From JBAXEO01 sp963789515 (GTDB taxonomy: Bacteria; Actinomycetota; Coriobacteriia; Anaerosomatales; JAAXUF01): a stretch of 64,000 nucleotides of DNA. Every line of letters starts with the position of its first letter. Position 1 is the first letter of the stretch. Position numbers and translations under genes: made by a program. Below, one piece after another: positions 35,305 to 44,757 of the stretch. A model generated the notes under the pieces. It did no database searches and had not been told where the DNA came from. It saw only the letters and a list, made by a program, of their open reading frames with translations. The stretch spans positions 124,001 through 188,000 of the forward strand of contig CAWBKW010000002.1 of assembly GCA_963789515.1 (NCBI GenBank), given 5' to 3'.

Positions 35305-37295
35305 AAGCGCCGAACCTCTCGGTAGAGCGTGTCGCGCTGCACGGGCGTATAGCCGGCGTCGGCGACGAGGCGCACGAGCTCCTCGCGCGCGAGCATGAAC
35401 TTGGTGCCGGCTGCAGCGACCACGTTCTCCTCGATCATCGTCGAGCCCATGTCGTTGGCGCCGAACGCGAGTGCGACCTGCCCCACCTTGGCGCCCTGCG
35501 TCACCCACGACGCCTGGATGTTGGTCACCGAGTCGAGGAACAGCCGAGAAACCGCCAGTGTGCGCAGGTACTCCCAGCCGCTGGCCGCAGTCATCCATTC
35601 GCCGCTCGCGGTGTACTCGTCTTCGGCCAGCGCGGTGTTGCCCGGCTGGAAGCTCCACGGGATGAACGCGCGGAAGCCGACGTGGCCGGCCGCGACCGCC
35701 TCGTCCTGGACCTCGCGAACGCGCGCCATGTGCTCGACGCGCTCCTCGACCGTCTCAACGCCGCCGAACATCATGGTCGCCGTGGTGGAGATGTCGAGTT
35801 GATGAGCCTCACGCATGACGCCGAGCCACTCATCGCTGGTGGCCTTCTTGGGGCTCACGTGTCCGCGCACGCGGTCGACCAGGATCTCGGCGCCGCCTCC
35901 CGGCAGCGAGTCGAGCCCGGCCGCGCTCAGCCGAGACAACACCTCGCGCGTGGTGATGCCGGAGATGCGCGCGATGTGCACGATCTCGGGAGGGCCGAAG
36001 CCGTGCACGTGGATACTCGGGTGGTCGGCCTTGATGTCGGCGAGCATCGTCTCGTACCACTCGATTCCCAGGTCCGGATGCATGCCGCCCTGCAGCAGGA
36101 TGGCGGTGCCATCCAGATCGATGGTCTCGGCGACTTTGGTGGCGAGCTCCTCGCGCGTGAGGACGTAGGCGTCGGAGTCCTCGGCCGAGCGGTAGAACGC
36201 GCAGAAGCGGCAGCCGGAGACGCAGACGTTGGTGTAGTTGACGTTGCGGTCGACGATGAAGGTGACCTCGTTGCCCGGCACAAGCCGGCGGCGCATCGCC
36301 GAGGCGGCAGCACCCAGGTCGAGCAGGTCACCGTCGCGCAGCAGCATGACCGCCTGGTCCGGGGTGAGCCGCAACGTGCCTGCGGCGGCGGAGTTCGCGA
36401 TTGCGGCGGCGGCCTCGCGGGGCCCAAGCGGCGTCGTCATCGAGCGGCCCCTGCGGCGCCCGCTTCGCGCGTCGAAGATGATGGGCTCGGGAACCGCATC
36501 GAGCTGCCCGATGGCGTGCGCCTCCTGCAGGTAGCGCACGAGCCCCTCTCGGTAGCGCGGCTCGAAGCGGAACTGCAGCGCGTCGAAGTAGCTCCGGAAA
36601 TGCTCGGGCGGGAAGGACTCCCAGCGAGCCGCGTACTCGGAGATGTCGTCGAGATGCTCACGGCAGTAGCCGAGCGACCCGTCGAGCTGGCCGATCACCT
36701 CGCGCACGGCGTTCGGCTGCGTCTCGGCGAACTCGCGACGCACCGCCCAGACGGCGTAGACCATGGGCAGGCCGGTCCACGCGGTCCATTCGGTCCCGAG
36801 GTCGTACTCGAGTACGCCGTCCGGCTTGTCCCAGTAAGCGCGCAGGGCATCGTCGCCGATCAGCAGGGCGGCGTCGGCATCGCGCAGCATGGCGCCCAGA
36901 TCCGGCGGCATCTCGGTGTAGCTCGCCGAGACTTCCCAGCGCTTGGCGAGGAGGATGCGGGTCAGGACCTGGGAGGTCCGCGAGCTGCTGGTGAGGGCGA
37001 CCGTCGCGCCCTCGAGCTCCTCGGCGGGACGCTTCGAGAGCAGCAGGATCGACTGCACGGGACCGTCACTGGAGATGGCGATATCCGGGAGCAGGACGAG
37101 GTCGTCGGCGTGACGCGCGTACTCGATCGCCGGGATCGGCGCGATGTCGAGGTCGCCGGTCACCAGCGAGACCGCGAGGTCCTTGGGGTCGGCCTTGATC
37201 AGGTCGACGTCGAGGAGCACATCGTTCTTCACCAGCCCGTAGTAGAGCGGCAGGCAGTTCAGGAACTGGATATGGCCGAGACGGGGCTTCTGCAT
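35301..37295 (-). CDS. mqnA-mqnC: Chorismate dehydratase MqnA joined in frame to cyclic dehypoxanthinyl futalosine synthase MqnC
   Basis: One 664-residue frame with two menaquinone enzymes. Residues 1-~280 are MqnA (LGHIQFLNCLPLYYGL, DIAPIPAIEYARHAD, SSRTSQVLTRILL), which dehydrates chorismate. From Met286 (MTTPLGPREAAAA) on it is MqnC, a radical SAM enzyme with the CVSGCRFCAF cluster motif, FGPPEIVHIARISG and the C-terminal QVALAFGANDMGSTMIEENV. MqnC has an independent plausible start at 36440, and in the alternative frame MqnA would end REAGAAGAAR with an ATGA overlap, so the fusion may be an indel artefact. Either way both activities are encoded. Transcribed after mqnE. Confidence 0.9.
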   Translation of the reverse strand: MQKPRLGHIQFLNCLPLYYGLVKNDVLLDVDLIKADPKDLAVSLVTGDLDIAPIPAIEYARHADDLVLLPDIAISSDGPVQSILLLSKRPAEELEGATVALTSSSRTSQVLTRILLAKRWEVSASYTEMPPDLGAMLRDADAALLIGDDALRAYWDKPDGVLEYDLGTEWTAWTGLPMVYAVWAVRREFAETQPNAVREVIGQLDGSLGYCREHLDDISEYAARWESFPPEHFRSYFDALQFRFEPRYREGLVRYLQEAHAIGQLDAVPEPIIFDARSGRRRGRSMTTPLGPREAAAAIANSAAAGTLRLTPDQAVMLLRDGDLLDLGAAASAMRRRLVPGNEVTFIVDRNVNYTNVCVSGCRFCAFYRSAEDSDAYVLTREELATKVAETIDLDGTAILLQGGMHPDLGIEWYETMLADIKADHPSIHVHGFGPPEIVHIARISGITTREVLSRLSAAGLDSLPGGGAEILVDRVRGHVSPKKATSDEWLGVMREAHQLDISTTATMMFGGVETVEERVEHMARVREVQDEAVAAGHVGFRAFIPWSFQPGNTALAEDEYTASGEWMTAASGWEYLRTLAVSRLFLDSVTNIQASWVTQGAKVGQVALAFGANDMGSTMIEENVVAAAGTKFMLAREELVRLVADAGYTPVQRDTLYREVRRF

Positions 37296-37304
37296 GGCGC
37301 GCGT

Positions 37305-38496
37305 CTACCCGCGATCCTTCGGGAACACGCCGACGAGCGGCGGCGCGCCGATCGGCCCGGCGTTCCAGCGGTGCGGCCTCGGACTCGGCGTCGTACATCT
37401 TCACGATCCGGTAGAGCGTGTCGCGCTCGACGGCGACGTGGCCGGTCTCCGCGATCATGCCGACCAGGTCGTCCTTGGAGAGCGCCTCGGGCGTGGTCGC
37501 GCCGGCCATGTGCGTGATGCGCTCCTCGACCACGGTGCCGTCGAGGTCGTCGACGCCGAACGCGGTCGAGATCTGCGCGATCTTGAGGCCGAGCATGATC
37601 CAGAACGCCTTGACGTGCGGGATGTTGTCGAGCATCAGGCGCGCGATGGCGAGCGTCTTGAGGTCGTCGAAGCCGGTGGTGGCCGGCAGGTCGGCAAGCT
37701 CGGTGTTGGCGGGGTGGAAGGCGAGCGGGATGAACGCGAGGAAGCCGCCGGTCTTGTCCTGCTGCTCGCGCAGCCGGATCAGGTGGTCGACGCGCTCCTC
37801 GGCGGTCTCGATGTGGCCGTAGAGCATCGTGCAGTTGGTGGCGATGCCGAGCTCGTGCGCCTCGCCGTGGATGCGCAGCCACACGTCGGACTTGGTCTTC
37901 TTGTCCCACGCGGCGATGCGGGTGCGGTCGCTGAAGATCTCGGCGCCGCCGCCGGGCAGCGCGTCGAGGCCGGCCGCCTTGCAGGTCGGCGAGCACCTCG
38001 CGCGTGGTCTTGCCGCTGATGATCGCCATGTGCTCGATCTCGACGGCGGTGAACGCCTGCACGATCACGTGGTCGGGTACCGCCGCGCGCGTGCGGCGCG
38101 ACCATGTCGATGTAGAACTCGTAGCTCCAGTCGGGGTGCAGGCCGCGAGACGATGTGGATCTCGTAGGCGCCGTCGGCGGCGCCCTCGGCCGACGGCCTT
38201 GGCGACCTCGTCGAGCGTCATCTCGTAGGCGCCGGGCTCGCCGGCGTCGCGCGCGAACGCGCAGAACTTGCAGCGGTTGCGGCAGATGTTGGTCGGGTTG
38301 ATGTGGCGGTTGACCATGAAGTAGACGCGGTCGCCGTTGATGCGGCGCCGGGCGAAGTCGGCCAGCTGCCCGATGCCGAGCAGGTCGTTGCTCGCGTAGA
38401 GCGCGATGCCGTCCTCACGCGAGAGGCGTGTCTCCGGCGAGCGACCTTCTCGGCGATGGGGGAGAGGGCGGGGTCGGTGAGGTTGAAGGAGGTCAC
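37305..38496 (-). pseudogene. mqnE: Aminofutalosine synthase MqnE (about six frameshifts)
   Basis: The gene is recognisable end to end but spread over three frames. GTG start at 38496 with GAGGAG upstream gives TSFNLTDPALSPIAEKVA. Then come LSREDGIALYASNDLLGIGQ and the radical SAM motif NICRNRCKFCAF, the segment YEIHIVSGLHPDWSYE, VPDHVIVQAFTAVEIEHMAI, AAGLDALPGGGAEIFSDRTR and GTVVEERITHMAGATTPEAL. The last is WNAGPIGAPPLVGVFPKDRG before the TAG at 37305. Breaks fall near 37371, 37981, 38085, 38145, 38190 and 38440; five are extra bases and one a missing base. All catalytic elements survive, so sequencing error is likelier than decay. MqnE condenses the MqnA product with SAM to aminofutalosine. 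Confidence 0.85.
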
Positions 38497-38747
38497 GGGT
38501 GGACTCCTCGGTAGGCATGGACGCGGGCACAGCCCCTCAAGGATATGCCCCGCGCGGGCAACGTGCCAGAGAGGGCGGGACGGGCGATTCTCGAGGCCGT
38601 GTCTGCGGGCTATACGATCTATAGTGATGCATAATGGAATCGAAGACGAGGAATGGTATGCCTCGTTGTGAGTTGGGAAAGACCCAACCAAGTCGTGTGG
38701 CGGCTGACAGTGAACACCGCGCAGCCGCCCGTCCATGAGGAGGAATC

Positions 38748-39711
38748 ATGCGCAAGAAATGGAAGGGCGCGGCAGCGGTGTTCGCAGCTGTCGCTGTCGT
38801 CGATCGCTCTCGTCGGCTGCTCCACGCGCCTCGGCGCCGAGCACGACGACCCCGGCCGCCGAGAAGGGCCCGATCATCGTGGGTTCGAAGATCGACACCG
38901 AGGGCAAGCTGCTCGAGCGCCATCATCCTGGCCAAGCTCGAGAACGCGGGCTTCAAGGTCACCGACAAGAGCGGAACCGGCACCACCGACGTCGTGCGCA
39001 AGGCACTGCTCAACAAGGAGATCGACATCTATCCGGAGTACACCGGTTCGGGGCTCATCTTCTTCCCCGAACCAGGACGCGGCCGTCTACAAGGCGGGCG
39101 AGGACGGCTACAAGGCCAACCAGTCCAACGACGCGTCCAACGGAGTCGTGTGGCTTGAGCCCGCGCGGGCCAACAACACGTGGGCGCTCGCGGTCAAGAA
39201 GGACTTCGCGACCGCCAACAACCTCAAGACCATGACCGACCTGGCCGCCTACGTGAAGGCGGGCAAGCCGATCAAGGTCGCCGCGTCCGACGAGTTCTTC
39301 AACAACGCCGACGCGTGGCCTGCCTTCGCCGCTGTCTACGGCTTCGACATCCCCAAGGACAGCCGGGTCGTGCTCTCCGGCGGCGATACCGCCCAGACCG
39401 AGAAGGCCGTCGCGGACGGCACGAACGGCGTGAACGTCGGCATGGCCTACGGCACCGACGGTGCGCTTTCCGAGCTCGGTCTGATCGTCCTCGCGGACGA
39501 CAAGAACGCCCAGCTCGTCTACTGGCCCACGCCGACCATTCGCAAGGAGGTCGCCGAGAAGTATCCTGAGATCGCGACTGAGCTCAAGCCGGTGTTCGAG
39601 GCGCTCACGCTCGAGAAGCTTCAGGAGCTCAACGCCCGCATCCAGGTCAACGGCGAGTCGCCGCAGGCCGTGGCCGAGGAGTTCCTCAAGTCCGGCGGGT
39701 TCATCAAGTAG
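38748..39711 (+). pseudogene. Osmoprotectant (glycine betaine/choline-type) ABC transporter binding lipoprotein (about four frameshifts)
   Basis: ATG with GAGGAGGAATC upstream. Reconstructed across three frames: MRKKWKGAAAVFA, signal core SSIALVGCST (lipobox), linker ASAPSTTTPAAEK, then GPIIVGSKIDTEGKLL, AIILAKLENAGFKVTDKSG, EIDIYPEYTGSGLIFF, NQDAAVYKAGEDGYKANQSN and an intact C-terminal half ending SGGFIK. This is the OpuBC/OsmX/ProX-type (type II) fold, with EYTGSG as the quaternary-amine family signature. Breaks near 38786, 38827, 38915 and 39066 are all one-base insertions. Two permeases and one ATPase follow. Confidence 0.82.
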
Positions 39712-39749
39712 CCAGCACCGGCCATACGTCGAGACGAGTCGGGAGCCCG

Positions 39750-40942
39750 ATGACGCGCGGGAACGGACCTTACAAGGTCGGAGTCGCCGCGGCGGTCATC
39801 GGGCTCTCGTCGTTCCTGCTGCTGTCGTTCGCCACGGTTCGGCGCAGCCGCATCGCGACGGGTGTCGGCGTGCCGCCGTGGGCGGCTGTCGGACCGGCGC
39901 TGACGATCGCTGCTCGTGGTGCTCTGGCTCGTCGTGGCGGTGCTCTCGCTCCGCGAGGGCGGGCCGAGGCGCGCGGCGGCTCGAGGGCTCCTCGGGGGCC
40001 GGAATCATCGTGGCACTCGTGGCGCTCTCGGGCCTCGCAGCGAGTCAGCTCGGCCCGCAGGTCGGGCGTTTCGCCCGGGTCTCCATCGGAGGGGGAGCGT
40101 GGGTGTCGGCGATCGCGGCCTATGCGCTCGTGCTCGCGAGCCGCCGGCTTCTCGGCAGACGGAGCACGCTCGGCGTGCTCATCGGCGTGCTGGCGCCGGC
40201 GGCCATCGTCGTGATGCTGCTCTCAGGCTTCCTCGACGACCTCGGCATCATGAAGGAGTACGCCAACGTGTCGGACCGCTTCTGGATCGAGACGGTCAAC
40301 ACGGTGCTCTTCGCCGCCGTCTCGGTGACCATCGCGACGGCCATCGGCATCTACCTCGGCATTCTCGCCTTCCGCAACAAGCGTCTCGAGCGCCCCGTCT
40401 TCGCCACGGTGAGCGTGTTCCAGACGATTCCCGGACTGGCGATGGTCGGCCTGCTGGTCGCGCCGTTCGCGGCGGTCTCCTTCTCGCTGCCGTTCCTGCG
40501 CAGGCTGGGCGTCGGCGGGATCGGCTGGGCGCCGATCGTCACCGCGCTGACCCTCTACGCCCTGCTCGCGATCGTGCGCAACACCTTCGCCGGTCTGCGC
40601 AACGTGCCGCCGGCGACGGTCGATGCGGGCCGCGGCATGGGCATGACCGAACGCCAGCTCATGCGCAAGGTGGAGCTGCCGCTCGGCATGCCCGTGGTCT
40701 TCTCGGGAGTGCGGACCTCGACCGTGCAGACGATCGGCAACGCAACACTCGGCGCGTTCGTCGGCGGAATCACACTCGGGCGGTTCATCTTCCAGGGGCT
40801 CGCCGAGCAGTCCCCCGATCTGACCATGCTCGGATCGATCGCGCTGGTCCTGATCGCCGTCCTCACTGACGGCGCGTTGCGCATCGTCCAGCGGCGGGCC
40901 TTCAGAACGCATTCCGCGAGCAGCGAAGGGAGCCTTCCGTGA
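39750..40942 (+). CDS. Osmoprotectant ABC transporter permease, long form (two frameshifts)
   Basis: OpuBB/OpuCB-type permease with extra N-terminal helices. The N-terminal ~55 residues (YKVGVAAAVIGLSSFLLLSF) and a segment VLWLVVAVLSLREGGPRR are out of frame with the body; breaks are near 39910 and 39980, total length 3n+2. The body contains several helices, then the conserved permease core FQTIPGLAMVGLLVAPFAAV, the EAA-like loop PPATVDAGRGMGMTERQLMR and VQTIGNATLGAFVGGITLGR. The stop overlaps the ATPase start by 4 bases. Confidence 0.8.
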
Positions 40943-41892
40943 TCAGCTTCGATCACGTGACCAAGCGCTACGAGGGCGGCACGCATCCTGCCGTCGACGA
41001 CCTGTCGCTTGAGATCCCCGAAGGGCAGACGGTGGTGCTCATCGGGCCCTCCGGCTGCGGCAAGTCCACGACGCTGCGGATGGTCAACCGGCTCATCGAG
41101 CCGGATTCGGGCGCGGTCTCCGAGGACGGCCGCGACGTGCGCGACTTCCCGCCCGAAGAGCTGCGCCGTCATGTCGGCTACGCGATCCAGGGCGTCGGAC
41201 TGTTCCCGCACTACACCGTCGCCGAGAACATCGGCGTGGTCCCGCGGCTGCTGGAATGGGCGCCGGAGCGCATCGCCGAGCGCGTCGCCGAGATGCTCGA
41301 ACTCGTGGGGCTCGACGGTCGTCCTATGCCGAGAAGTACCCCGACGAGCTCTCGGGAGGCGAGGCCCAGCGCGTAGGCGTGGCCCGGGCGCTGGCGGCCG
41401 ACCCGCCCGTCCTGCTGATGGACGAGCCGTTCGGGGCGGTCGACCCGCTCACGCGTGAGCGGCTGCAAGGCGAGTTCGTGGCCATCCAGGCCCGGCTGCG
41501 CAAGACCGTGGTGTTCGTGACCCACGACATCGATGAGGCCGTCAAACTCGGCGACCGCATCGCCATCATGCGCGAGGGCCGCCTCGTGCAGTACGACACG
41601 CCCGAGCGCATCCTGGCCTACCCCGCAGACGACTTCGTGGCCGGGTTCGTGGGGGCGGAGCGGGCGCTCAAGCGTCTGTCGCTCGCGTCCATCAGCGAGG
41701 CGCTCGACCCGCCCGACGGCGTGACCGATCGCGCGAGCCACCGTGCCGCTCGACTCGTCGCTGCGCACCGCGCTCGCACGCATCATCGAGTACGGCGTCC
41801 CGGTCGTCGGGGTCACGGACGAGTCGGGCGCGGTCGTCGGCAGCGTGAGCATCGAGAGCATCGTCGACCGGTTCAAGCGGCCGCTTCTGTGA
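40939..41892 (+). CDS. Osmoprotectant ABC transporter ATPase with CBS-like C-terminus (two frameshifts)
   Basis: OpuBA/OpuCA-type ATPase, ~317 residues. Walker A GPSGCGKSTT and the quaternary-amine-family text RHVGYAIQGVGLFPHYTV lie before a break near 41321 (one base missing). Then SYAEKYPDELSGGEAQRVGV (signature), LLMDEPFGAVDPL and FVTHDIDEAVKLGDRIAIM follow. After a second break near 41736 comes a short CBS-like tail (IIEYGVPVVGVTDESGAVVG). Length returns to 3n because one loss and one gain cancel. Tail domains of this type sense ionic strength in OpuA. It overlaps the second permease by 4 bases. Confidence 0.82.
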
Positions 41893-42649
41893 GACGCGGC
41901 CTGACAGCCCGGCTCTTCCTCTGGCCGACGGTGGCATTCGTCATCTACCTGGCCCTCGCCGCCATGCCAGGCCTCTGGAGCGCGGTGCTGCACGCGCTGT
42001 TCCCGCAAGAGATACGCGTGCTCTACCAGCAGGCGACGCATGCTCGAGATGATCGGCCGGACCCTGGAGTTGGTCGCCATCTCGAGCGCGCTCTCGGTCG
42101 TCCTGGGCGTCTCGCTCGGGACGTTCGTCACGCACCGGGCCGGAGCCGACTTCCACGACGTCGTGGTCGACCTGACCAACCTCGGCCAGACCTTTCCCCC
42201 GGTGGCCGTGTTCGCACTCGCGGTGCCCCTGCTCGGCTTCGGCGTCCTTCCCACGGTGCTCGCCCTCACGCTCTACGGAGTGTTGCCGGTGCTCCAGAAC
42301 ACGATCGCCGGGATGCAGGCGCTGCCATCGGCGGTCATCGAGAGCGCGGCGGGCATGGGAATGGGTCCGTCGCAGTCGCTTCGGCGCATCGAGCTCCCGC
42401 TCGCATCCCCGGTGATCCTTGCGGGAATCCGCGTGTCGGTCGATCATCAACGTCGCGACGTCCACCATCGGTGCGGTGGCCGGCGCGGGCGGTCTGGGCG
42501 CCGCGATCATCTCCGGTCTCGTCAACTCGGATCCCGCGGTGACCCTTCAGGGCGCCGTGCTCACCGCGGCCCTCGCGCTGATCCTCGACGCCTACCTCGG
42601 AGCGCTCGAGAAGGGCGTGGCACAAAGCGTCGGAATCAAGACAACGTAG
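41889..42649 (+). CDS. Osmoprotectant ABC transporter permease, short form (two frameshifts)
   Basis: A ~253-residue OpuBD/OpuCD-type permease. The start MRRGLTARLFLWPTVAFVI is in one frame. The core MLEMIGRTLELVAISSALSV, GQTFPPVAVFALAVPLLGFG and the EAA loop SAVIESAAGMGMGPSQSL follow a break near 42039 (extra C). After a second break near 42438, IINVATSTIGAVAGAGGLGA leads to the stop. It completes the two-permease transporter and is the last gene of the operon. Confidence 0.82.
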
Positions 42650-42651
42650 TA

Positions 42652-42676
42652 ATCACATAACCAAACGTGATATAAC
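42652..42676 (+). promoter_or_regulatory. Palindromic operator overlapping a candidate -10 box
   Basis: ATCAC - 10 bases - GTGAT forms a perfect 5-bp inverted repeat immediately followed by TATAAC (5 of 6 match to a -10 hexamer). The site is in an AT-rich island between the osmoprotectant operon and the C_GCAxxG_C_C gene, 34 bases before its GTG. No good -35 hexamer is seen. A repressor or activator of unknown identity is implied. Confidence 0.4.
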
Positions 42677-42709
42677 TGTCTCGTCGGTCACGACGGGACG
42701 GAGTGCGGT

Positions 42710-43231
42710 GTGGGCTGTGCCGAACGCGATAGGGATCTGACGGGCGCGGGTTCGACCCCGTTCGCCGCTCGCTTGGTGCTCCCACTCGAGCCGATGAGCC
42801 CCGCGGACCAGGCCGAGCTCTCCGCATCGACGCTCTACGAGACCGGCTACTGGTGCGGTGAGGCGGTGCTCAAGACGATCAACGACCTCGCCGCCGAGCC
42901 CCTGTCCGGCGACGTCACCAGGCTGGCCTCCGGCTTCTGCGAAGGCTTCGGCGGCTCGCGCTGCACGTGCGGTGCGCTCGCCGGATCGGTCATGGCCGCC
43001 GGGCTGCTGACCGGACGCAGCGGTCCTCAGGACGCTTGGGAGCCGGTCTACGATTTCGCCGGTGAGCTGCGCCGCCGTTTCGTCGCCGACCAGGACGCTG
43101 AGACCTGCGATGCCATCGTCGAGCGCATCGGTGATATGGACGACCCCGAGCGCTGGGCCCACTGCGCGGACCTCGTGGGCCGGTGCGCTCGCTGGGTGGT
43201 CGAGATCGCCGAGGAGAGCGGCCGCCTCTAG
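42710..43231 (+). CDS. C_GCAxxG_C_C family redox protein
   Basis: A 173-residue protein with the motif pattern that names the family: Cys in YWCGEAVLKTI, then SGFCEGFGGSRCTCGALAGS with a central C-GAL-x-G, and late cysteines (ETCDAIVERI, WAHCADLVGRC). Members are linked to electron-transfer or redox sensing in anaerobes, but no activity is established. The GTG start at 42710 has 25 unconserved residues ahead of the core, so a later start is possible. It lies between the osmoprotectant operon and tilS. Confidence 0.7.
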   Translation: MGCAERDRDLTGAGSTPFAARLVLPLEPMSPADQAELSASTLYETGYWCGEAVLKTINDLAAEPLSGDVTRLASGFCEGFGGSRCTCGALAGSVMAAGLLTGRSGPQDAWEPVYDFAGELRRRFVADQDAETCDAIVERIGDMDDPERWAHCADLVGRCARWVVEIAEESGRL

Positions 43232-43317
43232 CGCCTCCTCTCCGGCCGGACCGCGGACCCGTCGGACCGCCATCGCCCGTGAGCGCTCTCATCCGGCCTC
43301 TGCGCTACTCTGAACCC

Positions 43318-44721
43318 ATGGAGCCCCTGGACCGCACATCCCGCGCAACCAGCGATCGTCTCGGCATGCTGCCGGACGGCGCGCCCGTGCTTGCGCTCGT
43401 GAGCGGGGGAGCCGACTCGGTCTGTCTGCTTCGGCTGCTCGCAGCGGGCGTGCTCGGCGAGACCGGCCGCCTCTCGGTGCTGCACGTCAACCATCAACTC
43501 CGCGGGGCCGAAGCTGATGCAGACGCGGAGTTCGTTCGCGCGCTGTGCGCCTCGCTCGGCGTCGAGGTGCTCATCGTGCGCTTCGACGTCGCGGCGTACG
43601 CCGCCGCCGAGCGCCTCAACCTCGAGGACGCCGGTCGACGGGTGCGGTACCGTTTCGCCGAGGAGGCGCTCGACGCCGCGTGCGCTGCAGCCCGGGTGCC
43701 GCCGGGACGGGGACGGATCGCTGTCGCGCACACCCGAGACGACCGGGTCGAGACGTTTCTGATGCGCGCGATCACCGGTTCCGGCGCCGGGGGTCTGTCG
43801 TCGATCCCCTACGTCCGAGGCCGCATCGTGCGCCCGCTGCTCGACTGCGACCGCGCCGAGGTGCGCGCCTATCTGCGCGAACTCGGACAGGAGTGGCGCG
43901 AGGATGATTCCAACACCGACGAATCCCGGCTCCGGGCGCTCGTCCGCGCACGTATCGTGCCCGTCGCCGAGCAGGTGAACCCGTCGTTCCGAGCGACACT
44001 CGCGCGCTCGATCGACCTCCTCGCCGGTGACGATGCGCTCCTGTCTCGCCTCGCCGACGACTTCTCGGTGGACTTCGCCCGGACCACCGCCGAGGGGCGG
44101 GTCGAGTTCGACCGGGCGTTCATGGCGACCCTCGACCCCGCGATGGCGCGGCGCACCGTTCGGGCGGCCCTGATTCATGCGTTTCCCGAGGCTTCTCGGC
44201 TGGAAGCCTCCCACATCGAGGCCCTCGTGGGGGGACTCTCGGCGGAGGCGTTCGCGCGTGACCTGCCGGGAGGACTGCGAGCCGAGACGGAGTACGGTAA
44301 ACTGGTCGTCTCGCGAGCGGGAACAGAGCCGCCCGTGCTGGCACCTTGCTTGCTCCCTTTACCCGGCAACGCCGACCTCGGTCAAGCCGGGAGCATCGTA
44401 GCCGAGCAGGTCGACCCCGCGGACATCGCCGGCGAAGCCGATTCGGTCACCATCGATGCCGGGAACGCACGCACGTTCGTGGTCGACGCGGTTCATCCCG
44501 GAGACAGGATGCAGCCGTTCGGGATGTCCGGATCGCGAAAGCTCTCCGATCTCCTCACGGACACCAAGGTGCCGCGACGGACGCGTGGGACGGTTCCCGT
44601 GGTCAGGGACGGGGACCGGATCGTGTGGCTCGCGGGAGTGCGCATGAGTGAGGAGTACCGAGTGGTACCGGGTACCAAGCGGGCCATGAGGCTCACCTGG
44701 GATCGAAAAGCGGGCGACTGA
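43318..44721 (+). CDS. tilS: tRNA(Ile)-lysidine synthase TilS
   Basis: A 467-residue enzyme that adds lysine to the wobble cytidine of tRNA-Ile(CAU) using ATP. The PP-loop is SGGADSVCLLRLL (~residues 29-33), followed by LHVNHQLRGAEADADAEFV, VAHTRDDRVETFLMR and the TilS-specific VRPLLDCDRAEVRAYL. The C-terminal TilS domain (ADIAGEADSVTIDAGNARTF..HPGDRMQPFGMSGSRKLSDL) is present. The ATG at 43318 begins the conserved part. It heads the classical tilS-hpt-ftsH cluster. Confidence 0.95.
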   Translation: MEPLDRTSRATSDRLGMLPDGAPVLALVSGGADSVCLLRLLAAGVLGETGRLSVLHVNHQLRGAEADADAEFVRALCASLGVEVLIVRFDVAAYAAAERLNLEDAGRRVRYRFAEEALDAACAAARVPPGRGRIAVAHTRDDRVETFLMRAITGSGAGGLSSIPYVRGRIVRPLLDCDRAEVRAYLRELGQEWREDDSNTDESRLRALVRARIVPVAEQVNPSFRATLARSIDLLAGDDALLSRLADDFSVDFARTTAEGRVEFDRAFMATLDPAMARRTVRAALIHAFPEASRLEASHIEALVGGLSAEAFARDLPGGLRAETEYGKLVVSRAGTEPPVLAPCLLPLPGNADLGQAGSIVAEQVDPADIAGEADSVTIDAGNARTFVVDAVHPGDRMQPFGMSGSRKLSDLLTDTKVPRRTRGTVPVVRDGDRIVWLAGVRMSEEYRVVPGTKRAMRLTWDRKAGD

Positions 44722-44757
44722 GTTCGGCGTTGATGACGAAGGGACGTCTCGGAATCC

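Noticed and set aside
35682..37517. 611-codon plus-strand frame opposite mqnA-mqnC
   Set aside because: Composition is a mirror of the conserved minus-strand enzymes; no motif recognised.
37305..42649. Reading the broken genes as programmed frameshifting
   Set aside because: Breaks have no common slippery sequence and occur several times per gene, in line with sequence error rather than recoding.
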